The notes beneath the pieces were generated by a model, which was not told the origin of the DNA, ran no database searches, and was given only the letters and a program-made list of their open reading frames with translations. A stretch of DNA of 64,000 nucleotides from Stenogyne calaminthoides (taxonomy: Eukaryota; Streptophyta; Magnoliopsida; Lamiales; Lamiaceae), in NCBI GenBank assembly GCA_037126765.1, contig JBBCBC010000026.1:29993698-30057697 (forward strand). Reading direction: 5' to 3'. Position 1 is the first letter of the stretch, and the number at the start of each line of letters is the position of its first letter. Of this stretch, positions 56,883 through 64,000 are shown one piece after another. The translations under genes were made by a program, and so were the position numbers.

Positions 56883-58828
56883 TGTTGGTCCCGGTGTAAA
56901 CGAGTCTTATACGTGTATGGGGGGGGAATACACGTGTTCAGTGTTTTTAAAACTTTTTCTTCGAGGTCACTTGGGTCGATAATCCTCAAGATTAGGTTCT
57001 CGAGAAGCACAGATCGCTCCGAGTCAAAGTCATCGAGACAAAGATCCCGAAATCGCTTTCATACCTCGAGATAATCCCAACCGAGTCCCGAAGTTTCAGA
57101 GATCCCGAGTTGCTTGGATCGGATAACTAACTTATCAACCCTCGTAAGAGTACGCTCATTTGGTAACTATCTCTTCTAGCTACTCGGAGATGTGGAATGG
57201 TTGGCCCTTAGTTTATACTCGTTTTAGCTTTGCTGAAAACCTTCCCTTTATGAAATAGTGATTAGGCTGTGATTCAATTTACATGCACCTTCAGTGGATT
57301 GATTCCAACTGAATATCGGTGAAAGGTATGCTTTCAAAATCAAGTCAATGCAACAGTTAAGCACAGATAAGGAAAGCAATAAAGAACACAGCAATTATAG
57401 TGGTTCAGAGACTCAAGCTCCTACATCCACTCTCTCTGATCCTCAGAGAAATTCACTATCAACTTCTGAGCTTTCTGACTACCTCGTAGTTTACTTACTC
57501 AACTCGGCCCTGAGTTTTCTGACTACTCCACGTAGTTTACTTACTCAACCCGACCTTGAGCTTTCTGACTACCTCCGTAGTTTACTTACTCAACACAAAC
57601 AAGCTTTCAGACTACCCCTGTAGCTTGCTAACTTCTCCTCTAGAGTTTTCTGACTACTCCGCATAGTTTACTAGCTCTTTACAACACCTTCTCACCAACA
57701 AACACACTCCAACTACCTTCACAAGGGTTTGGGGTTTCTCGGTTGGTTTCCAACTAGGATGAGATATCCTTTACAATGAAGCACAATGCAAAGGGTTAGG
57801 ATATCTCGACTAAGCTTTGGATATTTCTTATCAAGCTAGGCTTAGTATAGTGAGCTCTCTTCAATATAGAAGCACTTGGGAAATTCTAAGTTTTTCGAGT
57901 GCTTTAACTTTTGCAATAATAAGCTTGAGCTCTTGAGTTATGATAAATTTCCGTAACCTTACAAATGTAGAAGGTCACCAAGATTTATAGGCATACACCA
58001 AGGTCACTTTTGAAAACTATTCGTTGGAGAGATATAAATGAGTTCCCCTCTTGTGGTGTGTGAAACGGCTATATTTAGGGTTTGAAACTCCTTACACATT
58101 TTAGGCAATAAATTTTCATGTAGCCGGTCTTCACTTTTTGCAGTCTGGAACTTTTGTACATCTGACATCTTTTACAGAGACTTGTCACTGTCAGTGTCAG
58201 TATGGTACAGTGTCGTCTTCCTCTTTTTGACTTTTGTCTCCAGTTAAAGGTAGATATCTTCAACGGCTCTTTTTGGTTACAAACTATGAGTTTGATATAA
58301 CCTTAACAACACTTCTGACTTAGTTCCTTTTGTCTGCATTTGAATGTCTTGGCAAATATCTTTTATCCAAGGAATCGCGATCTTCTCAGTATTGCATCCT
58401 CCAGATTAAATATATTCAGTGCCTCGAACATTCAGGTTCATACTGAGCATTCAAGACCTTCTCGAGTCTTCGCATAATTATCGCGGTCTTCAGTATTCTT
58501 GATCTTCAATCTTCAGTCTTCAGTCTTTAGTCTTGTGTCTTCAGAGTCTTCTGAGTCTTCAGGGTCTTCTGAGTCTTCAGGGTCTTCTGAGACATATTGA
58601 TTGTTGTACTGAATCTTCACGCTGAAGTCTTCGCCACTCAAGATCCTATCGAGTATTCAAGACTATCTCAACTATATCTGCCGACTATACATTCTCGCAG
58701 ATAACATCCCTAAAATTCTAAAACCAATCCCGACTCAACTATCAAGATCATTCCTAACATGTCATACTTTCGGGGGTTTTTGGGATCTAATCAAAATCAT
58801 ATATCTTTATTAAATTCATCTCCCAACA
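56883..58828 (-). repeat. TE-D 5' LTR, 1946 bp
   Basis: Plus-strand TGTTGGTCCCGGTG ... CATCTCCCAACA; pair of 44383-46347. Includes the shorter version of the 18-bp minisatellite at 58505-58592. Confidence 0.92.
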
Positions 58829-59255
58829 ATTAATATAATTCTCACCACCATCTTTATGCTTCCTCATGTCCAAGCTTTCATCTGTTAATTATAACAAAAA
58901 ATTAAAATGTATATTTCATACATATATTGTAGAAAGAAATATATTATATATATATATAATTTTGTTCTTTTCTAAATAGACTGTACAGGTCGTCGAAATA
59001 TTAGAAAAAGTTATGATTAAAATATGTAGTCGTCATTGAAAAGTTGATGCATGGATATATATACTATATATATTGGTAAAAAATTTAATCAAATATGAAA
59101 ATGTGTGTACATAATTTACTATGTGACGAAGAAAAAAAATAATGCGTTGGTCACTTACTTGTTTGATCTTGCGAGGCTACCCCCTGAGAGATGAGGAAGG
59201 CAGATACAATTGGGAGAAGGCCTAAAAGAAAGAGCATTATTTTGGAAGAAACCAT
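58829..59255 (-). pseudogene. P6: small secreted peptide gene, exon 1 and exon 2 5' part, split by TE-D
   Basis: Exon 1 (59255-59159, 97 nt) begins MVSSKIMLFLLGLLPIVSAF and ends VASQDQT: a clear signal peptide with Ala-Ser cleavage region. A 277-nt intron (59158-58882, GTAAGT...AACAG, phase 1) follows, then exon 2 starts NESLDMRKHKDGGENYIN and is interrupted after TTAAT by TE-D. Removing TE-D and one ATTAA copy leaves the frame intact into 44382-44276, for a product of 83 residues with a CC-x7-CC C-terminal hairpin. No other lesion is visible, so the gene was probably functional until the insertion. It is likely to have been secreted; its role is unknown. Confidence 0.75.
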
Positions 59256-59312
59256 TGTATTATCAAATTAATTGTTAAAATAAGGTTGGAATGTTGGAAT
59301 TAACAAACAGTA

Positions 59313-59329
59313 GTGGTGCATTTATAGGA
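59313..59329 (-). promoter_or_regulatory. TATA element of P6
   Basis: Minus-strand TCCTATAAATGCACCAC lies 58-74 nt before the ATG. The word is identical before P10 and similar before P8. Confidence 0.7.
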
Positions 59330-59330
59330 A

Positions 59331-59667
59331 AAAGTAATGAAGGTTTATTTATTATTTTTGAGAAATTAATTAATAAAAAATTTAGTAAAGTTTGGTGACA
59401 GAGAGTCACCTACTGAAAGGGCGTCAGAATTTCGGATTCTTTTCCCATTTCGGAATATTGTGAAATTTCAAATACTGTATGCAACTTATAAGATTGAGAA
59501 GACTTGTAAGTCAAAGTGAATATATAGTCGATTTGTCCTGTTTTATTTATACCACATATTGATCAACCGTAGATTGTACAAGACTTTCCAGGACGCTAGA
59601 TAATTTTTCTCTTCACACACACTTTAGTAGGTGCGAATTTACAAGAATCTATAGTCCGTATTAATTA
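59331..59667. other. Upstream region of P6, no gene seen
   Basis: AT-rich, with no element recognised. It should contain the upstream promoter of P6. Confidence 0.5.
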
Positions 59668-60044
59668 GGGATGAGATTTAAATCGAAATGGTCCGTAACT
59701 TTGCACCTTTATTAAAAAGGTCCTGTACATATCACATGTTTCAATTTAGTCCCGTATGTTTTTAATTTGTGTCGATTTAGTCTCAAATAGCTGAAAACCG
59801 ATCAAACAACCCAAAAACGACGTCGTTTTAGGGGCGTGTGATACACGCGCCCCTAATTTCGGTCGAGAATTTATCATAAAACGATGTCGTTTTTGGGTAG
59901 TTTGACCGGTCTCCGGCGATGTGGGACTAAATCAGCACAAATTGAAAACATACTGGACTAAATTGAAACATGTGATATATACGAGACCTTTTCAATAAAG
60001 GTGCAAAGTTACGAGACCATTTCGATTTAAATCCCAATTAGAGA
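59668..60044. mobile_element. Foldback MITE with long arms (about 377 bp)
   Basis: The left arm TTTAAATCGAAATGGTC..GTAACTTTGCACCTTTATT returns inverted at the right end, and CATGTTTCAATTTAGTCC is also shared by both arms. The loop carries AAAAACGACGTCGTTTT-like words. AATTAG flanks both sides and may be the target duplication. No ORF. Confidence 0.65.
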
Positions 60045-60587
60045 TATTAAAATTTTATGTAGTCCTTTTTTTATTTTTTATCAAGCAAATGATGACTTGA
60101 GCCCACGACCTCACAATATATGTAGTGGTGCTCTAACCACTTGAGTTGTTCCATTTCGTCCCATTAATTTTGCATCTTCTGAAATTAATCCTGGTTATTT
60201 TAACCTTTTGATTTTGATCTTGTACGTTTTTAAATATTTTGAAATTCGACGGTTAATCATTTAAAAGAAATTACTTAAACAAAAAGAAATTATCACATAT
60301 GTACTTTTTTATTTTTCTATTTAATTTCGAAGCGCCACTTAAATTTTTCCATAATTCTAATAATTTTAAATCGGGTTTAAAGACAACCTAGATATTAAAA
60401 GACAAAACGAATCGGGTCAGTTTATCGGATCTGAACCGACCCGAAAATTAAAAAATTAACCAAAATACGCAGAAATCACTCTCTCCCTGAAAAAATACGT
60501 CCAAAAATCCTTATACAAAAGTTATTAAGATTATAAAAGTATAGATGACATTTCAAAAGTAAAAAAAAAATAAAAAAAAATGAGTAG
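60045..60587. other. AT-rich spacer with a possible SINE fragment
   Basis: 60085-60145 (GAGCCCACGACCTCACAATA, then GTGCTCTAACCACTTGAG) resembles the tRNA-related head of plant SINEs in antisense, including a B-box-like part. It is too short to assign. The rest shows no gene. Confidence 0.35.
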
Positions 60588-60823
60588 GGTCTCATGTGCA
60601 CCATATAAGATCACAAGACTCATAATGCATTTTAGAAGCGTGCAACTATACAAAACAAAAACGTGTAATTATTCTAAACAGAAGCATGCAACTATGTTCT
60701 CATATTAACAGTTGCACTTTTCTGTGTAAATAAGTTACATTTTTCAGCATAACAAGTTGCACTCTTATAAAATGCACTGTGAGTGCACGGTGCACCCCGG
60801 TGCATACAAGACCTAGCCAAAAA
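60588..60823. mobile_element. Foldback MITE, copy 2 (about 236 bp)
   Basis: Homologue of 25879-26105 with the same inner words (GCATGCAACTAT, ATATTAACAGTTGCAC, AGTGCACGGTGCACCCCGG). Confidence 0.65.
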
Positions 60824-61125
60824 TAATTACACATGTAACAGTTACCTATTTGGTGACCGCAAATAAAAGTTATAAAATTAATGATCAATTTCACAAATTT
60901 AAAAAATTTAAAGAACTAAAGTTAATAAAATCAAAACTATCTGGATCAATTTCAAAACTAAACAAAAGCATTATTGAACTAAATAAAAAAGCTGATGCCT
61001 GTTAATTAATACATACTTCATTTCAACTCAATATATTTAATTGGGTAATTAAAAGATTTGTGGTAGTATATGTAAACATACAATCTCAAGCCTTTCAAAA
61101 AAAAAAAAAAAATACAATCTCAAAA
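60824..61125. other. AT-rich downstream region of P8, no gene seen
   Basis: Contains an A16-type run near 61098-61112. No other structure. Confidence 0.5.
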
Positions 61126-61483
61126 CTAATTAAAACGGCAGCATTCACTCTCAGGCCTTTCTATGGGGCAGCATAGATTTATTTTTGGACTCTCTGACTT
61201 TATCACCCTCGCCAAACGACGATAACCGTAATCATAACCACCACGTTTCCTGTTCTTTTGCCAGACTTACATCTGTCAATAAAAATAATCTTTCATAAAT
61301 TTAAGTAAAAAGAAATTGAGTGAAAAGAAAGATTTAATAAGAAAATGAATTTGAACATAAGACTGGATTGGAAATATGTGGCTTACCAATTGTTTTATCG
61401 TGTGATGCTGCCACATGAGAGGTTATAAAGGTGAAAACAAGTAGAAGACCTAAAAGAAAGAACACGCTTTTGTGGGACGACAT
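61126..61483 (-). CDS. P8: small secreted cysteine-peptide gene, possibly frameshifted
   Basis: Exon 1 (61483-61387, 97 nt) reads MSSHKSVFFLLGLLLVFTFI then TSHVAASHDKT, a textbook signal peptide. The intron starts GTAAGC at 61386. With the family acceptor (TTGACAG, exon 2 from 61272, 147 nt) the frame begins DVSLAKEQE but stops after TWWL. With an AG seven bases downstream (exon 2 from 61265, 140 nt) the whole gene is open, 78 residues, giving RGGYDYGYRRLARVI and the terminal hairpin LCCPIERPESECCRFN. The first option agrees with family homology, so either a small deletion was rescued by a shifted acceptor or this is a recent pseudogene. The hairpin is CC-x8-CC, with both Cys pairs kept. Confidence 0.6.
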
Positions 61484-61573
61484 TATATTATTTAATACCA
61501 GACTTTCGATAGAAATAAGTAATTAGATTTCTTGAAAAATGAAGCTGGAAAATATTGTTAATTAGTCAGTTTT

Positions 61574-61592
61574 GGAGGTGTATTTATAGGGG
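61574..61592 (-). promoter_or_regulatory. TATA element of P8
   Basis: Minus-strand CCCCTATAAATACACCTCC lies 91-109 nt before the ATG and corresponds to the P6/P10 word TCCTATAAATGCACCAC. Confidence 0.65.
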
Positions 61593-62011
61593 AAAATATG
61601 ATAAAGTTTGTTTGAGTACGTAACCTTATTCGTGATTTTCAAACTGTGAAACAATTAAATGAATTAATAGTGAAGAGACTCGATCGATCGTGCATTAAAT
61701 TGCACTGGAATTGCGAAATTTCTTTTCTCGTTTCTATGGAGTTGTAGAGAGGCACGTGTATGAAGTTTTAGAGAGACACGTCTATTAGTTATTATTATCC
61801 CTCCGGCCCCTAAGAACTCGCATTCAAATTTACACATTATATTAAGAAAAAATAATTTTTGATATTTTTTGACTTTTCAAAGGGAATGGAGGGTGTAAAT
61901 TGTGAGGTGGAGATATTGAGGTGGAGATTGTGAGATTGTTTGTCATTTTAAGGTGTCTGAATTGGTAAATTGACAAACCAAAAAACAAATCAAAAAAAAA
62001 ATTGAAAAGGA
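61593..62011. other. Upstream region of P8, no gene seen
   Basis: AT-rich. A palindromic CGATCGATCG lies at 61681-61690. No coding signal. Confidence 0.5.
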
Positions 62012-62130
62012 GTAGAAATTTATGAATTTTCAAACACGTGTGGTTTACATATGACCTATCAGAATTGAGGAGTAGTTTTTATGAATTTTCAAACACGTGT
62101 GGTTTAATTATATGACCTATCAAAATTGAT
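62012..62130 (+). repeat. Tandem duplication, two units of about 60-65 bp
   Basis: Each unit contains TATGAATTTTCAAACACGTG then TGGTTTA, TATGACCTATCA and AATTGA. The G-box core CACGTG occurs once in each. Confidence 0.75.
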
Positions 62131-62770
62131 CCGGTGTATATTAAAATTTGCGACATAATTAATTAGTCTTGTAAATACTGAAATTGCACTTTCGTCATGA
62201 ACTGAAGAGGATCTTATCCGTACCCTCCGGTGTGTATTTTGATATGAATAGGACTAAAATTTTATGACAGTACGTAAAGTTCAATATATGTATGTATGTA
62301 AGATTATGTGTAATTTACTGTTTATTACAATTCACAACTAAAAAATTACCACGAACTACAATTCAATTAAATCTTACTATAGACTAACTTAGTTTTTTTA
62401 AGTAACATAAATATAATTTAAAATGTACATGGTTCAAACTTTATTTATATGTAGACAAGGCGTATGCAATTTTAAATATTAATTAATTTGAGGAATAAAA
62501 ATGTGTACATGATTTTAAAATGTACATAAATATTAATTAATTTGAGGAATAAAAATGTGTACATGATTTAAAAAAAAAAATGTAGACAAGGCGTATGCAA
62601 TTTTAAATATTTATAAAGGACATAATTATATATGTTTGTTGAATTTTTTTTACTCATTTTGAAAAAAATTATAATCAATTTTTTTTCTTCTTTTGTATAG
62701 TCTCGTTCATTAGTAGAGTCCCGCGCATTATTAAAGAATCCCGGTCCATTAGTCATAAATATATAAGATT
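62131..62770. other. AT-rich DNA with a partial tandem duplication at 62455-62615
   Basis: AATATTAATTAATTTGAGGA then ATAAAAATGTGTACATGA occurs twice in tandem (about 62475-62515 and 62528-62570). GTAGACAAGGCGTATGCAAT flanks the pair on both sides. No gene. Confidence 0.55.
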
Positions 62771-63330
62771 TTTTTTTATCATCGATTTAATCTCAATATC
62801 TTTGACAATATCCAATTTAAGTTCTAAACCCATTTGAAAAATTCAAAAGTACGTCGTTTCGCCTATTGAATTTGAGGCTTTTCGACCGTGTAGGGATGGA
62901 TCTGGGGGTGGCGATCGCCCCCCTTGGGATACATTTTTTTGTACTATATATGTTGAAAATTTTATATTCATACAAATTTTATATTCATGCTTTAAAATCG
63001 TAAAATTTTATCATTTCGTCCCTATTGGGATTCTAAAATTTTGTCACCCTTACTGAATGAAATTTTTTGTCCCCCTTGAAACGAATCTTGAATCCGTCCC
63101 TGCGACTGCATGTAACTAGTATGCAATATGTAATATTTTCCATCAATTTAGTCTCAATATCTTTTCATTTCTAAAAGTTTCTTTAAAAAAAATAAAATTA
63201 CATGTGATATTCCAGTCACACCTAATTAAATTGGCAGAACGACGTAATTTTTAAATTTTTCGACGGACTTGAAACTTAAATTAGACATTGTGAAAGATAT
63301 TGAAACTAAATAAAGGATAAAAAAATGTTA
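62771..63330. mobile_element. Foldback element interrupted by a hAT-type MITE
   Basis: The left arm (TTAATCTCAATATCTTTGAC ... AGTACGTCGTTTCGCC, to about 62872) returns inverted in 63225-63330. The interruption at 62891-63102 is a separate element. Confidence 0.5.
62891..63102. mobile_element. Short hAT-like MITE (212 bp)
   Basis: Ends TAGGGATGGATCT and, inverted, CAGGGACGGATTC, a form common in hAT-derived MITEs. The flanks CGACCGTG and CGACTGCA agree at 5 of 8 positions, an imperfect target duplication. Confidence 0.55.
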
Positions 63331-63589
63331 CGAGACTTAATCCATTTGAGGCCAAGGTTGTGGAATTATTAATTTAGACTCGAAAAATGATAATGCAAAT
63401 GAAATGACTGAAATGTAACGGGCGTGCAAAGAGACAAAAGTATGAATTGAAACATGTACATATATATATATAGTAGATCAAAGACAGCATATACATACAT
63501 GCATGATTGTAACTCCATGAATTTATTCAATGCTATATATATATATATATTCATCTTAATTAATTAAAACTAATTAAAATATTAATTAA

Positions 63590-63723
63590 TTAGTGATGAA
63601 AATCTATAACAGCGGCACGGCAGCACTGAGAACCCCTACTCCAGGTGCAGCATGGAGGGACACTCACAACACGCTCTCCCATTCCCATAGGTCGATTACT
63701 CCCACCACTAAGCTTCACAAAGC
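63590..63723 (-). CDS. P9: exon 2 of a small secreted cysteine-peptide gene (exon 1 beyond window)
   Basis: Acceptor TTTACAG at 63730-63724, then 134 nt in the family phase 1: FVKLSGGSNRPMGMGERVV, the hairpin PPCCTWSRGSQCCR and the tail AAVIDFHH before TAA. The CCTW.RG..CCR core and .ID.H. tail are those of P6. No frame break is seen. The ESL propeptide start of the other copies is replaced by a shorter, basic/Gly segment. No exon 1 is found in the remaining 277 bases, so it is expected right of position 64000. Secretion is inferred from the family only. Confidence 0.6.
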
Positions 63724-64000
63724 CTGTAAACTATAACAACATTTTTATATTCAGAATTGAAATTAATTTATAAATGCTTCATATAGTATATGAGTACATT
63801 AATAGAAAAGTAAATGAAAGAATTTGTTTCATCTAAAAAGTTCGAACTTGTATGGAAGTGTGAAATTAATTCGTTTATTTAATTTCACTAAGATAAAAAC
63901 TTGTATAGACCTGGTTCATGCTATGAACTCGGTTATTTAAGTATTACTGTTACATACAAAAAACTCTCATCAAGAGCATAAAAACTATCACTGTTATGAA
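63724..64000 (-). other. P9 intron (5' end outside the window)
   Basis: AT-rich DNA. 63812-63900 matches a remnant at 43753-43860. No donor or signal-peptide exon before the window end. Confidence 0.5.

Larger units (their letters stand above)
44383..58828 (-). mobile_element. Complete copia element TE-D, 14.4 kb, Sirevirus-like layout
   Basis: Minus-strand order: 5' LTR (58828-56883), primer site, gag, protease, integrase, RT, RNase H, a long extra ORF region (50281-47198), purine tract, 3' LTR (46347-44383). It is flanked by the perfect 5-bp duplication ATTAA (44378-44382; 58829-58833). The long LTRs, size above 10 kb and an additional ORF between pol and the 3' LTR resemble the Sirevirus (Maximus/SIRE) copia lineage; the lineage call is inference. 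Gag-pol is frame-broken as read. Confidence 0.92.

Noticed and set aside
60085..60145. Possible tRNA gene
   Set aside because: Only a B-box-like phrase is visible. No cloverleaf could be folded by eye, and the context fits a SINE fragment better.
61126..63723. Assignment of the CC...CC peptides to thionins, RALF, EPF or defensins
   Set aside because: Thionins need further cysteines, RALF and EPF have different spacing and longer mature domains, and defensins need eight cysteines. None matches a C-terminal CC-x7/8-CC with no other Cys.

Overview
This is nuclear DNA from a flowering plant, probably a eudicot. It is AT-rich, full of nested Ty1/copia and Ty3/gypsy LTR retrotransposons, Mutator (MULE), CACTA, hAT and Stowaway-like elements, and has short GT-AG introns. 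The species cannot be named from the sequence. No ordinary housekeeping gene is present. The only non-transposon coding signal is a dispersed family of very small two-exon genes, almost all on the minus strand. Each has a signal-peptide exon (97 nt where complete), a phase-1 intron, and a second exon (155 nt in three copies) that begins with an ESL-type propeptide and ends in a short cysteine hairpin. I could not match the family to a named plant peptide, and it is the most interesting content here.

Layout. 1-7293: copia element TE-A (minus strand), cut by the window start and inserted into an older copia (TE-B1, 7294-9948). 9949-14911: MULE copy 1. 15290-16507: two peptide-gene relics (P1, P2). 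16508-20844: copia TE-B2. 20845-23440: 5' LTR and GC-rich leader of TE-C (plus strand, same family as TE-A). 23441-27169: AT-rich DNA with an orphan signal-peptide exon (P10), a foldback MITE and a CACTA MITE. 27170-36817: a second copy of the 9949-18937 block (MULE-2, P3, P4, TE-B3), here with an extra hAT-type MITE that has a perfect 8-bp target duplication. 36818-38070: 3' end of a gypsy/Tat-like element with an antisense ORF. 38071-42769: tandem duplicate of 33436-38070 (P5, TE-B4, second Tat-like end). 44383-58828: a 14.4-kb copia, TE-D, with two about 1.95-kb LTRs, gag-pol and a long extra ORF with its own TATA-type leader. TE-D sits inside exon 2 of peptide gene P6, flanked by the 5-bp duplication ATTAA, and splits that gene into 44276-44382 and 58829-59255. 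59256-64000: MITEs, peptide gene P8 (61126-61483) and exon 2 of P9 (63590-63723).

Interpretation. A tandem array of small secreted cysteine-peptide genes was expanded and broken by retroelement insertion and by at least two duplications. Only P6 (before insertion), P8 (with a shifted splice acceptor) and P9 look potentially functional. Almost all transposon ORFs are frame-broken. Part of that decay looks like systematic consensus error at CAG/CTG sites and short AT-rich substitutions of GC-rich words, so frame breaks here should be read with caution.
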